A stretch of 64,000 nucleotides of DNA from Notolepis coatsorum (GCA_963971535.1 OZ020585.1:26571789-26635788); one strand, 5' to 3'; counted from the first letter of the stretch, positions 22,469 to 33,229 are shown. The notes: generated by a model not told the origin, from the sequence alone. Numbers and translations: made by a program.

Positions 22469-22941
22469 TAGGGATGCTCGATATTGGCTTTTTTACCGAT
22501 ACCGATATTCCGATATTGTCCAACTCTTAATTTCCGATACCGATACCGATACCGATATCAACCGATACCGATATATGCAGGGTTTCCCCCCAAAAAAACG
22601 GAATAATTTCAGGTAACTAATAATTTCACTGGATGCATTCAAAAGGCTTTCTAAATGTAAGCATTATCTGTGCAAAATATTATAATTAAAAAAGTTAAAA
22701 TTAACATTACATATCTCTTGTTGTTGAATTAAACCAACATGCATACTTTTGACAATAAATAAAATAAGAATTAATTCTTACTTGCTTGCCTGGGTAAATA
22801 AAGGTTAAATAAATGTAAAAAAAAAAAAAAAAAATGTTATTGTTTTTATTTTATTTTTTACCGATACCGATATTTTCCAATATCACATTTTACTGCCGAT
22901 ATCGGCCGATAATATCGGTCGGCCGATAATATCGGACATCC

Positions 22942-22944
<3 letters not shown>
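22469..22944 (+). mobile_element. hAT-type MITE, 476 bp
   Basis: Ends TAGGGATGCTCGATATTGGC and ATATCGGACATCCCTA form a short terminal inverted repeat. The body has repeated CCGATA words. Flanks are ATATATAT on both sides, compatible with an 8-bp hAT duplication but ambiguous in AT repeat. Related copies are at 23001-23080 (partial, inverted) and 24754-25078. Confidence 0.85.

Positions 22945-23000
<56 letters not shown>
22945..23000. repeat. (TA)n microsatellite
   Basis: About 28 TA units between two oppositely oriented MITE copies. Confidence 0.95.
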
Positions 23001-23004
<4 letters not shown>

Positions 23005-23080
23005 ATCGGTATCGGAAATTAAGAGTTGGACAATATCGGAATATCGGTATCGGTAAAAAAGCCAATATCGAGCATCCCTA
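23001..23080 (-). mobile_element. partial hAT-type MITE, inverted
   Basis: Inverse of the first 80 bp of the 22469 element, ending AGCATCCCTA. The other end is replaced by the TA repeat. The pair can fold into a hairpin around the TA run. Confidence 0.85.
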
Positions 23081-23144
23081 ATATATATATATATATATAA
23101 AAATTCAAATTTTTTATAATTTTTTTTTACTTTTTTAATTAAAA

Positions 23145-23215
23145 GCGAAGGTTCGAACATCCGTTCGAAGAACCCTGATGAAGTTTGAATCCCAAAAACA
23201 GGCTTCGGGGACTTC
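23145..23215. repeat. composite repeat, middle part
   Basis: GAAGGTTCGAACATCCGTTC, then GAAGAACCCTGATGAAGTTT and AGGCTTCGGGGA. The same order occurs at 30460-30662, where it runs on to the 45-bp repeat array. Here it is joined to the dpcd-bearing segment instead. Confidence 0.75.
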
Positions 23216-23290
23216 TTCTTTATTTTTTCCAGCAGTGTAAACGCAACATGGCATATTATTACTGCCCTCCTCAGTTCTATAATTCAAACA
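23216..23290 (-). repeat. retroposon tail, copy next to the dpcd 3' side
   Basis: On the minus strand AACTGAGGAGGGCAGTAATA, then CATGTTGCGTTTACACTGC and GGAAAAAATAAAGAAGAAG. A second copy with the same order is at about 23615-23700. The (GAA)n end looks like a LINE/SINE 3' tail. Confidence 0.75.
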
Positions 23291-23551
23291 ATTTTCCTTT
23301 ATCTGCTCAGAATCCAATGAGGCAACAGAGGCTGCAAATGGTTCTCCAACCTCGAGCTGCCATTCACCCTCACCTCCGAGAGCGCTTTTTGAATGCCATT
23401 TCCGCACGATGAGCTCTTCTGTTTTCAAGTCATATTCTTCTGCCATTTCTTTCCCATCTGTAAAGAGATAGTGGATCTTCCTTTTCCTGCCGTTTATCAA
23501 AGCTGTTTTCTTTGATGATTTGAGCAGATCAGTCCAGCATTGCACAGCCAT
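23291..23551 (-). pseudogene. dpcd: dpcd N-terminal fragment, retro-captured
   Basis: 87 codons on the minus strand starting MAVQCWTDLLKSSKKTAL match the start of vertebrate protein DPCD: IHYLFTDGKEMAEEYDLKTEE, KWHSKSALG, WQLEVGEP, SEQIKEN. DPCD is a ciliogenesis-associated protein of about 200 residues. Only the first two fifths are here, then the frame runs into the retroposon tail (NYRTEEGSN). No intron interrupts it, although I believe the vertebrate gene is multi-exon, so a reverse-transcribed copy is likely. The segment 23552-23610 looks like its 5' UTR and contains GTTGCCGTGGCTAC, close to an RFX X-box. Identical tails on both sides suggest the fragment was carried by, or template-switched with, a retroposon. 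It is a fragment; function is unlikely. Confidence 0.8.
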
Positions 23552-23614
23552 GCTTCTGTTGTAACAAGACAGCACTTCCTGATACAGCACGTAGCCACGG
23601 CAACCGAGGTCTTT

Positions 23615-23700
23615 TCTTCTTCTTCTTCTTTATTTTTTCCGGCAGTGTAAATGCAACATGGCGTATTACTGCCCTCCTCAGTTCTATACTGCGCCCACAA
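23615..23700 (-). repeat. retroposon tail, copy on the dpcd 5' side
   Basis: Near-identical to 23216-23290: AACTGAGGAGGGCAGTAATA, CATGTTGCATTTACACTGC, GGAAAAAATAAAGAAGAAG. The GAA repeat lies directly upstream of the dpcd 5' leader. Confidence 0.75.
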
Positions 23701-23737
23701 TTGAGAAAAACATAAATAAGTATAGGCCTACAAAAAA

Positions 23738-24032
<295 letters not shown>

Positions 24033-24109
24033 ATAACATTATATGCCTCGTGCAGAAATGTCAGCACTGCCTCTGTGATCAGCTGGTGGTTCTCATTATT
24101 CAAGCCAAA

Positions 24110-24168
24110 GATTCGGGGACAGCCAAACATTATTTATATTATTCAAATGGACCTCAAACATGTTCTGT
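24110..24168. repeat. composite repeat, pre-array leader
   Basis: TTCGGGGACAGCC then TTATTTATATTATTCAAATG and CTCAAACATGTTCTGTTG. The same leader precedes arrays at 25495-25556 and 30655-30718. Confidence 0.85.
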
Positions 24169-24396
24169 TGTGATGTCACAGTATGATGTCATAATAGAAC
24201 ATTCTAGAACATTTGTGATGTCACAGTATGATGTCATAATAGGACATTCTAGAACATTTGTGATGTCACAGTATGATGTCATAATAGAACATGCTAGAAC
24301 ATTTGTGATGTCACAGTATGGTCATAATAGAACATTCTAGAACATTTGTGATGTCACAGTATGATGTCATAATAGAACATTCTAGAACATTTGTGT
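24169..24396 (+). repeat. 45-bp HSE/CRE array 1, 5 copies
   Basis: Unit TGATGTCACAGTATGATGTC then ATAATAGAACATTCTAGAAC and ATTTG. Each unit has two TGATGTCA octamers (CRE/ATF-like, the TpG version of TGACGTCA) and AGAACATTCTAGAAC, three perfect alternating nGAAn boxes, i.e. the heat-shock-element pattern. The array runs into CTATATATAC (TATA) at 24398-24407 and a GTGAGT donor 137 bp later. Confidence 0.85.
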
Positions 24397-24397
24397 T

Positions 24398-24543
24398 CTA
24401 TATATACAACAATTCTCTCAGAAGATCTCATTGTGCATCTTGGAACGGTACTGAACAGTACTGAACAGATAGACTAAACAACATAGATTGAAGCCTGCAT
24501 TTCTCAACCTAGGAGCCTTGCCTACCGGTTAGCTGTGGAAAGG
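24398..24543 (+). promoter_or_regulatory. TATA box, leader and splice donor, copy 1
   Basis: TCTATATATACAACAATTCT then CTCAGAAGATCTCATTGTGC and a leader ending GGAAAG|GTGAGT (GT at 24543). This is the order of a minimal promoter, first exon and 5' splice site. It is repeated at 25788-25914. Transcription is inferred only. Confidence 0.5.
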
Positions 24544-24753
24544 TGAGTGTCCACAACGGCTGTCTACTTGAATACTGAATGTTAATATTGAATGAGACAA
24601 TATGGAATACTGAATGTTAATTCAGATTGACAGTTGACATCATTTGACAGTTGACAGGGGGCTGGAAAGTTGATTTAATAAAAGAAAAGAGTCATTTAAT
24701 AAGATGAATCACTTTATTCAAATTGAGGATTTAGTTTGAGGATATATATATAT

Positions 24754-25078
24754 TAGGGATGCTCGATATTGGCTTTTTTACCAATACCGATATTGTCCAA
24801 CTCTTAATTTCCAATACCGATATCAACCGATACCAATATATGCAGGGTAATTTCAGGTAATTAACATTACATATCTCTTGTTGTGGAATTAACACAACAT
24901 TATGCATACTTTTGACAATAAATAAAATCAGAATTTGTTCCTACTTGCTTGCCTGGGTAAATAAAGGTTATAGAAATGTAAAAAATTTATTATTTTTTTT
25001 ATTTTATTTTTTTGTTGAAAACCGATACCGATATTTTCCACTATCACATTTTAATGCCGATATTATCGGACATCCCTA
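24754..25078 (+). mobile_element. hAT-type MITE, 325 bp
   Basis: Ends TAGGGATGCTCGATATTGGC and TTATCGGACATCCCTA. A shorter relative of 22469-22944, sitting after the same left flank (GGATTTAGTTTGAGGATATA). That places both at one ancestral insertion site copied by duplication. Confidence 0.85.
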
Positions 25079-25130
25079 ATATATATTAAAAAAATAATAT
25101 TACAATTATTTTATTTTAATTACACAACAT

Positions 25131-25437
25131 TTGTGATGTCACAGTATGATGTCATAATAGACATTCTAGAACATTTGTGATGTCACAGTATGATGTCATA
25201 ATAGAACATTCGCGATGTCACAGTATGATGTCATAATAGAACATTCTAGAACATTTTGATGTCACAGTATGATGTCATAATCAAACATTCCAGAACATTT
25301 GTGATGTCACAGTATGATGTCATAATAGAACATTCTAGAACATTTGTGATGGCACAGTATGATGTCATAATAGAACATTCTAGAACATGTGTGATGTCAC
25401 AGTATGATCTCATAATCAAACATTCTAGAACATTTGT
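25131..25437 (+). repeat. 45-bp HSE/CRE array 2, about 7 copies
   Basis: Same unit as array 1 with more variation (some units have TCAAAC or ATTCGC in place of the HSE triplet). It ends at a TATA word (25440-25450), but the leader that follows is cut off after about 50 bp by the next composite repeat. Confidence 0.85.
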
Positions 25438-25556
25438 GTTCTATATATACAATTCTCTCAGAAGTTCTCATTGTGCATCTTGGAACAGTACTGATTCGGG
25501 GACAGCCTTACCAAACATTATGTATATTATTCAAATGTACCTCAAACATGTTCTGT

Positions 25557-25786
25557 TGTGATGTCACAGTATGCTGTCATAATAGAACATTCTAGAACAT
25601 TTGTGATGTCACAGTATGATGTCATAATAGGACATTCTAGAACATTTGTGATGGCAGAGTATGATGTCATAATAGAACATTCTAGAACATTTGTGATGTC
25701 ACAGTATGATGTCATAATAGAACATTCTAGACCATTTGTGATGTCACAGTATGATGTCATAATCAAACATTCTAGAACATTTGTGT
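25557..25786 (+). repeat. 45-bp HSE/CRE array 3, 5 copies
   Basis: Same unit. Three or four of the five copies keep the full AGAACATTCTAGAAC triplet; the last, nearest the TATA box, has TCAAAC in the first box. The TGATGTCA pair is present in most units. Confidence 0.85.
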
Positions 25787-25787
25787 T

Positions 25788-25914
25788 CTATATATACAAC
25801 AATTCTCTCAGAAGATCTCATTGTGCATCTTGGAACAGTACTGAACAGATAGACTAAACAACATAGATTGAAGCCTGCATTTTTCAATCAAGGTGCCTTG
25901 CCTACCGGAAAGGT
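25788..25914 (+). promoter_or_regulatory. candidate crebzf promoter, exon 1 and donor
   Basis: TATA word CTATATATAC at 25788-25797, expected start near 25815-25825 (CTCATTG), a leader of about 95 bp, and CCGGAAAG|GTGAGT with GT at 25913. It lies upstream of, and on the same strand as, the acceptor at 27123 before the crebzf coding exon, with an implied intron of 1211 bp. That they are spliced together is inference. Another promoter or donor is possible. Confidence 0.45.
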
Positions 25915-26084
25915 GAGTGTCCACAACGGCTAGCTAGCTGTTCTACTTGAATACTGAATGTTAATATTGAATCAGACAATATTGAATACTGAATGTTAAT
26001 ATTGAATCAGACAATATTGAATACTGAATGTTAATTCAGGTTGACAGTTGACATCATTCAGTTGACAGGGGGCTGGAACCAGAT

Positions 26085-26190
26085 AATGTACAAAATAAAG
26101 GTTTTTCCGGTGCTTTAGACGTCGCTCTTTTATTTTGAAACCCCCCAACCGGAAGTATTTATGATGCTTCGCTATCTGCTTGTTATCAAT
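26085..26190 (+). repeat. inverted-repeat arm, left (pairs with 32305-32412)
   Basis: AGATAATGTACAAAATAAAG, then CCGGTGCTTTAGACGTCGCT and CCGGAAGTATTTATGATGCT are the inverse of 32305-32412, about 90% alike by eye. A loose relative (ACTTCCGGTC, TTCAAAATAAAAG, CACCGGA) lies inside the hAT MITE at 57520. Confidence 0.85.
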
Positions 26191-26389
26191 GGGTTGGTTG
26201 AGAAGGGAAGTTTCATCTATCTAGGGAACCTAGCTACATCCGGGGTACAATGTTGCATAGGCTGCGCGTGGATGTTGCAGAAACATAAAGGCAGAGTGTC
26301 TGCAACATTTTGCGTTGTCGATGTTGCGTCGCAGTTGCTGTAGCATGTAGAGGCCTTCATCCCTCCTCTCTAAATTATCTCATGAGCAT

Positions 26390-26800
26390 GCACACACATT
26401 GCTGCTACTTACACTGTAGGTTTAATTTTTTACCTTGTAAAAAACATATACCTTGTATTGTATAGTTTGTAGAGATTATTGTGTATTGTACTACGATTGA
26501 GGAGTCTGAAAAAACAAGCATCTCACGTTTTTCTGAATGTATGTATAGTTTTTCCTTCTGATTAGCACTATTACTAGTACTAATTTATATATTTTATATC
26601 CAGTTTAATAATCTGCACATTGTATATTACTATTGCACTTTACTATTACATTTGCACTTTTACTTGTGCTGTACCACATGTCTGCTGACTTGTTATACAG
26701 AACCTGTAATTCGCTTTGAATAAAAGCGTCAGCTAAATTACTAAATGTAAATGATGACAATACATTTCAATCGAATCTAAAATGGATACAGCTAACAATG
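26390..26800 (+). repeat. LINE 3'-UTR-like fragment
   Basis: TTGCACTTTACTATTACATT and TTGCACTTTTACTTGTGCTG match 57860-57940. At 26697-26755 it holds CGCTTTGAATAAAAGCGTCA, the common fish retroposon tail. 26800-26980 resembles 56580-56720 of the same family. Confidence 0.6.
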
Positions 26801-27083
26801 TGCTACACCCTCCGGTACAGTATATACCATATATATATTTATACTTCCATATATTATATCTGTCTACATACCGGCACATGATCATTTTTACATAACTAAA
26901 TACTATTTCTATATCTTACCTACTCTTACTAGTTTGCCGCTGGCCAGTATGACTTACTACCATAGTGTCTTAGTGGCGTTATGTCCTATTCTTTTTTTAG
27001 TTTCCATGTTATTAACATTAAATTTTGGTGACAATATACCTTTTCAAATGTCTTGATTTTGTTAGACTGAACATCGCACGTTG

Positions 27084-27123
27084 CTAACCCATCACATTTT
27101 CTTTTATGTCTTATTGTATACAG
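27084..27123 (+). promoter_or_regulatory. branch point and splice acceptor before crebzf
   Basis: TTGCTAACCC (branch-point-like CTAAC at about 27083-27090), then a pyrimidine-rich ATTTTCTTTTATGTCTTATTG and TATACAG ending at 27123. The spacing is normal for a 3' splice site, so the coding exon is probably preceded by a 5'UTR exon. Confidence 0.65.
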
Positions 27124-27183
27124 ATAAGGAAATCCAAGTTGTCTTCTGGGAAACAAGTTTGTGTTCCCCGACCACAGTCCACG

Positions 27184-27933
27184 ATGATGACCAGAAGGAG
27201 AAGTCGTGCTGTTGACAGCGCTGAGGACCAATATGTCGAGATCGAAGTCACAGATGCCGTACAAATCGAAGATCTCCAGAGTCCACCCGGGTCCCTGCCG
27301 TCGATAGACGCAGATGACGATCGCCTGGCCGACTTCTTCGGAATCGAAGACTTAGATTCCCCTCTCTTCGAGATGGGGTTGGACGAATTGGACTTCCGCG
27401 ACGAATTGGGCTTCCGCGACGTCAAGGACTGCGATTCCGGCAACGAAGAAGAAGCGTCTTGGAGCCCTTCTCCAGAGAGGAAGCCGAGGGCCAAGGCCAG
27501 ACACCACCAGTCCGGGAGCATGGTCAACAAAAACGCCATTGCCGCAAGGTTGAACCGCCAGAAGAAGAAGGAATACGTAGGCGGGCTGGAGAGCAAAGTG
27601 GACGTTCTGTCCGACGAGAACCACGTGCTCAAGCACGAGAACTCCCAGTTGAACAAGAGGGTGGAGGAGTTGGAGGATGAAACCAGGTACCTGAGGGCCG
27701 TGCTGGCCAACGAGAGCATGTTAGGCCAGCTCTTGTCCAGGCTGAGCGGTATGAAAATACTCTTCCAGGGGCACGACTCCAATGACCACGACTACGCCCT
27801 GCCCAAGAAGCGAGCGAAGGTGGAGGAGAAGGAGACGTCCGGTGGCGTGTGTCTGCACGTGGCCAAGAACTACGTCTCTGTGCAGTTCTGCACCAAGTGT
27901 GCGGAGAGCGCGAGCGCGTCGCTCAAACTGTAG
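27184..27933 (+). CDS. crebzf: CREB/ATF bZIP transcription factor (CREBZF, Zhangfei/SMILE)
   Basis: 249 codons from ATG 27184 (a second ATG follows at 27187). Upstream in-frame codons lie across the likely splice acceptor, so this start is preferred. Acidic N-terminal half with DRLADFFGIEDLDSPLFEMG, a basic region at about residues 115-131 (NKNAIAARLNRQKKKEY, with the N-x7-R spacing of bZIP factors), a leucine zipper to about 180, the CREBZF signature YLRAVLANES and LLSRLSG, the HCFC1-binding tetrapeptide DHDY near 201-204, and the conserved tail GGVCLHVAKNYVSVQFCTKC to SLKL. The family acts in the nucleus as a poor DNA binder that pairs with or restrains other factors (ATF4, XBP1, CREB3, nuclear receptors) in stress and metabolic control. 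Coding sequence is in one exon as in mammals. It is shorter than the human protein because the Gly/Ser-rich N-terminal part is missing. It appears intact. Confidence 0.95.
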   Translation: MMTRRRSRAVDSAEDQYVEIEVTDAVQIEDLQSPPGSLPSIDADDDRLADFFGIEDLDSPLFEMGLDELDFRDELGFRDVKDCDSGNEEEASWSPSPERKPRAKARHHQSGSMVNKNAIAARLNRQKKKEYVGGLESKVDVLSDENHVLKHENSQLNKRVEELEDETRYLRAVLANESMLGQLLSRLSGMKILFQGHDSNDHDYALPKKRAKVEEKETSGGVCLHVAKNYVSVQFCTKCAESASASLKL

Positions 27934-28082
27934 GGTCAAGTACTTCTACTCTGTTTTTCAGACATACGAGACTGAACATGATAGAGCCTCGGTGTAATGA
28001 ACTCCAGGTGTGAGTTGATGGAACGCTGAATTTGAATTTAGCCTCAGAATCATTACCTAAGAACTGCAGAATGTGACAAAAA

Positions 28083-28152
<70 letters not shown>

Positions 28153-28200
28153 AGCTTGGAATGATGGAATCATCCATGATAAATAAACTTTGACTTGAAT
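27934..28200 (+). other. crebzf 3' UTR
   Basis: Follows the TAG stop. Contains a (CT)n tract (28083-28149) and ends near AATAAA at 28182-28187 (GATAAATAAACTTTGACTTG), the first good polyadenylation signal. Confidence 0.6.
28083..28149. repeat. (CT)n microsatellite
   Basis: Dinucleotide CT run with one TTC interruption, in the presumed crebzf 3' UTR. Confidence 0.95.
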
Positions 28201-28403
28201 GTGAAGTAACAATTTATGTTCATAGGGCCATTGATTTAAGATTAAATTAAAACTAGCTAGATAAATAATATTAATATGTGGACTTTAGACACATTTGTCT
28301 CCAACCTAAGAAAGACATACTATGTTGTTAACTTGCCACACCCCATGGGCTGGAGGACACAATCCCCCAGACTGACCTAATCAGTCACACAATAGTTTCA
28401 TGT

Positions 28404-29164
<761 letters not shown>

Positions 29165-29823
29165 TAGGGCTGGGCGATATAACGATAACAATAATTATTG
29201 CAATATATTTTAATAATCGATATTGGGAAAAGAAATATCGGAAAAAAAGAGAAATATCGGATTAAAAAAATAAATGTAAACCCAGAGACAGTGGACAGAC
29301 TTGTCTTTCTTGCCTGCAACTTAAAGTAATGGCTTTGCTTGTCCAAATGACAATACTGACCAAATTGAGATTTATTTTTCTCTTGTCCATTTATTTTGTT
29401 TGCTTTCTAATGTAAAATACAGTTTGAAACCGTCTGTACACAGTAGGCTATGTGCTAGCAGAGCTAGTTTCCAGTCACGGTGCACATGTGCGGTGGTTTG
29501 TCCACCAAAAAAGTGCCAAAAGATAGAAAAGAAACTAACAGAGCCAGAACTGTTCAACTCCCCTGGAGCTACAGCCAGAAAGAGAAGCCTGTTTACTTTC
29601 GCTTTCAAACCAGCTGCAGCCTGAGAACTGGAGTGTGAGGGGATGTAACACTAAAGATGGCGGCAACGACAAAGAATTGCTGCAAAATAAACATACATCT
29701 GTTGTTTAAAAAATATATATATAATACTTATAACAATATCGATAATTATGGATATCGCGTGATATGATATTGTTATCGATATCATTATCACAATATCATT
29801 TTTGGCCATATCGCCCAGCCCTA
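29165..29823. mobile_element. hAT-type MITE, 659 bp
   Basis: Terminal inverted repeats TAGGGCTGGGCGATATA and ATATCGCCCAGCCCTA, with a perfect 8-bp target duplication CAAGTGGT (29157-29164 and 29824-29831). An internal 74-codon frame is not recognised as transposase. Non-autonomous. Confidence 0.93.
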
Positions 29824-29831
29824 CAAGTGGT

Positions 29832-30359
29832 TATAGTGTAACAGAGTATTTTATGTTTCCCAAATAATAGATTCTTATCAAACTGGTGAACTACACGCCT
29901 GTAGCTCCTAAAGCTGCTAAAATACACATTTTGTTCACTGTTTTGTTTCTAGAAGTAGAGCAGGTGGAAACCCTAAGTATTACTCTCCCCAAAACCAAGA
30001 CTTCTCCCCAAGCAGAAACAATTTATGAGTAACGCATACCTACTCCCATTATGGGCGGTAAGTGTGTACACAAAGTTAAAACACAGATATACACATTCTC
30101 TCCTCAAGTAGATAATGTTTTTTTTGGGTTATCAATTAATACAATTTTTTACATGTATTAACTCTAGAATTGCCACAGTTATCTACAATAGCAATGATAA
30201 AGAAGTGCCAACCACATATTATAATAATTCATCCAGTTTTCTTTTAAGTGTTTTGGTTAATCAGAGTGTTTACCAATCGTATATTATCGGGTTTTTTTGT
30301 TCCAAGTGTTATTTTTGATTACATCACTAACAAAATAATAAAAGAAAAAATACTCAGAT
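29832..30359. other. gene-free AT-rich stretch
   Basis: No recognisable element or gene. Confidence 0.5.
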
Positions 30360-30718
30360 TAATCATTTATTCAAATTGAGGATTTAGTTTGAAAAAAAAA
30401 ATTATAAAACAAATATGAGAATTTTAATTTTTTTTTACATTTTTATTAAACACGAAGGTTCGAACGTCCGTTCTAAAAACCCTGACGAAGTTTGAATCAC
30501 TATTCAAATTGAGGATTTAGTTTGAGGATATATAAAAAAAAAATTTAAGAATTTATAAAATTATTTTATTTAAATTTGTATTATTTTATTAAAAACGAAG
30601 GTTCGAACGTCCGTTCGAAGAACCCTGACGCAGTTTGAATCCCTAAAACAGGCTTCGGGGACAGCCTTACCATACATATTATTTATATTATTCAAATGGA
30701 ACTCAAACATGTTCCGTT
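30360..30718. repeat. composite repeat, copy without the MITE
   Basis: TTATTCAAATTGAGGATTTA occurs at 30368 and 30503. The second is followed by GAGGATATAT and directly by A/T DNA, GAAGGTTCGAACGTCCGTTC and GGCTTCGGGGACAGCC, then the array leader. The hAT MITE seen at the same point in the 22.4- and 24.7-kb copies is absent, so this is a candidate empty site. Confidence 0.8.
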
Positions 30719-30855
30719 GTGATGTCACAGTATGATGTCATAATAGAACATTCTAGAACATTTGTGATGTCACAGTATGATGTCATAATAGCACATTCTA
30801 GAACATTTGTGATGTCACAGTATGATGTCATAATGAACATTCTAGAACATTTGTG
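30719..30855 (+). repeat. 45-bp HSE/CRE array 4, 3 copies
   Basis: Same unit and leader as the arrays at 24-26 kb. It is interrupted by a minus-strand LINE tail. The last unit and TATA word (TCTATATATATTCAAC) reappear at about 31546-31605. Confidence 0.85.
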
Positions 30856-31545
30856 ATTGATTGATTGATTGATTGAAAAGTTTATTAACAGATTGCAGAA
30901 TGGGTACAGTACAGTACAGCTCAATACATACAATTGTTAAGGGGATGCAGACCAGAGAAAGACTTTCGTCTTGTTTACATCAGGGTCCCCCATTTTCAAT
31001 TCATCATAACATATATGACATACATGACATACAGATAGACAGTACTGCTACATCTATACATTTATGACATATCAGATTTGCAAATACAGTACTGTTTGTA
31101 ATACAAAAAGTGTCCAGAAAAAGAGTATACATTTGACGTAGAAACTGTACATTGGAGGAGGTTGGGTAGGGTTGGGTGGGTGGGGTTGGTGGGTGGGGGC
31201 TGTACATTGGAGGGGGGGGGGGGTTGGGGTAGGGGGGGGGGGCACTGTACACTGGAATACTGACAAAGCCATACTTGGTAATTTACTGTACAACTGGGTT
31301 AAGACATTTGTAGGGGCCAGTTTCGAATTGCAGTCTCCCGTAGGTGTTCTTTGAGAGTGTTTTTGAAAGTGGGTAGTGATTCACATTCCTTTACAGCTTT
31401 GGGTAGGGCGTTCCACATTGATGTGGCATAATTGCGAAACGTGTTTAGTCCCTTGTTTGAGCCGAATCTGGGTTTAACATGATTTGTGGAGCTCCCTCTT
31501 GTGTTGTGATCGTGGTATTCACTGACCTTTGGGAAGTATTTTGAC
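30856..31545 (-). mobile_element. LINE 3' end with (AATC)n tail, minus strand
   Basis: On the minus strand a C-terminal LINE frame (NTRGSSTNHVKPRFGSNKG, then WNALPKAVKE and FKNTLKEHLRE, about 31330-31545) is followed by a C-rich tract, a 3' UTR and a (CAAT)n tail. The pattern WN-LP and F-x-LK is the ORF2 tail of many L2/CR1/I-type LINEs; the exact clade is unsure. 5' truncated, inserted in the 45-bp array. Relatives are at 53413, 53891 and 21303. Confidence 0.8.
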
Positions 31546-31851
<306 letters not shown>

Positions 31852-31901
31852 GGCGGGAGGGACTGCAGAAGTGTGTGTAATGTACAGACAACAACAAACA
31901 C

Positions 31902-32305
31902 AGAACCGGACTGCGTGTATACTTTCGACAACAAATGTTTGTTTCCGCGTTCGAGTTTTGCGCTCTGATTGGCCAGGTCATGTGACATGTGCGCCAATCG
32001 TGGGACAGCAAGTTCTGCGCCTATTTCCGGGTCTAACAGCCTGCAAATTACCTAACGCCTGGTTTATCACTGGTCTTTCGCAGTTGGTTAAGGTTAGAGT
32101 TTGGAATCAGGGCAGGCGTTCTATCGCCATGCTCTAAGACAAACTCTAACCTTAACCAACTTCGAACGAGCGCCTAAGCTTAACCAGTGTAGAAACTTGC
32201 GGTCCCACGATTGGCGCACATGTCACATGACCAGAAACGCGCGTGGCCAATCAGAGACGCGGAAACAAACATTTGTTGTCGAAAGTATTCAGGCAACCGG
32301 ACTAC
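31902..32305. repeat. foldback element, arms about 165 bp
   Basis: Left arm 31902-32095 and right arm 32130-32305 are inverse, including ACTTTCGACAACAAATGTTT, TCATGTGACATGTGCGCCAA and GTTGGTTAAGGTTAGAGTTT. The short centre is GGCAGGCGTTCTATCGCC. It carries CCAAT boxes in both arms. Related to the cluster at 21490-22215. Confidence 0.85.
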
Positions 32306-32412
32306 ACAAGCAGATAGCGAAGCATCATAAATACTTCCGGTCGGGGGATTTTCAAAATAAAAGAGCGACGTCTAAAGCACCGGAAATACGTTTATTTTGT
32401 ACATTATCTAAC
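32305..32412 (-). repeat. inverted-repeat arm, right (pairs with 26085-26190)
   Basis: AGCATCATAAATACTTCCGG, AGCGACGTCTAAAGCACCGG and TTTTGTACATTATCT are the inverse of the left arm. The 6.1 kb between the arms includes crebzf. Confidence 0.85.
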
Positions 32413-32414
32413 GT

Positions 32415-32990
32415 TAAAACGAACCTAAAGACTCGGTTGAGACAGCGACAGGATGATCCTATTCTGAGACCACAACACATTTCGCTGGCACTGCAGCACC
32501 TAGGCTTCAGCAGAATCCTCTGGCAATCATTGTAAGCAACCTGGAGCTTATGAAAGCTAGCCTGCATATTAAACTTGACCCACAGGGGGGCAGTATAGAG
32601 AGGAGTGCAATAATAGGCCCTAAACAGGTTAACTTTCACCCCAGCAGAGCAGAAATGGAACTTCTTCCTCAGCATGTTAGCTTGAGCGTACCGTACACAC
32701 CGCTGTCGGTACATTTCATCATCATCACTCATTTGATCAGTAATAATAAATAATGTGACCCAAATATTTTGTACTACAGCAGACGGCCAGCACCAGCCCA
32801 GACAGATAGAAAGAAGGAAAATAAATATCCTTATCACTTTTAGTCCTGCAAATCAGAATGACACACTTCTTAGCATTGTATTTCACATCATACCTTACTC
32901 CATAATCAGAACAGATATTGAGCGGCTCTTGGAAGCGCACTACTACTTGGCGACAGGATGGCCAAATCATCAGCACACAACATTGTAGTC
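32415..32990 (-). pseudogene. LINE reverse transcriptase fragment, minus strand
   Basis: Minus-strand frames give CADDLAILSPS (the Y/C-ADD box, about 32950-32985), then YNAKKCVILIC, YLGHII, MSDDDEMYRQR, ANMLRKKFHFC and LFRAYYCTPLYTAPLW. This is the palm-thumb part of a fish non-LTR RT; the clade is not certain. The frame changes after ADD and again near YLGH, so it is dead. Confidence 0.8.
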
Positions 32991-33229
32991 TAGGTATTTT
33001 CAGTTTGTCGGTTCACCATGTCTACTGTATGGTCTTTGCTACAGGAATAGCCATGTTTATGTAGCACCCTGAAAATATGCCTATTATTCAGAAGTGCTGA
33101 CTTGCCTTTTATCTCCCCTTTGTGCACAAAGACATGTTGACTAGTTTCCATTGATATTCTCACGAACAATGACGCAAGCTCCTCCTTCTTCTATCGGCTG
33201 GAATATGGATTATAAACAGTATTTCTGGA
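32991..33229. other. gene-free stretch
   Basis: Nothing recognised. Confidence 0.4.

Noticed and set aside
26161-26343. 60-codon open frame before crebzf
   Set aside because: No recognisable content, partly covers the inverted-repeat arm, and lies in the presumed intron.
27111-27782. 223-codon open frame antisense to crebzf
   Set aside because: Shadow of the crebzf coding sequence; Ser/Leu-rich with no family features.
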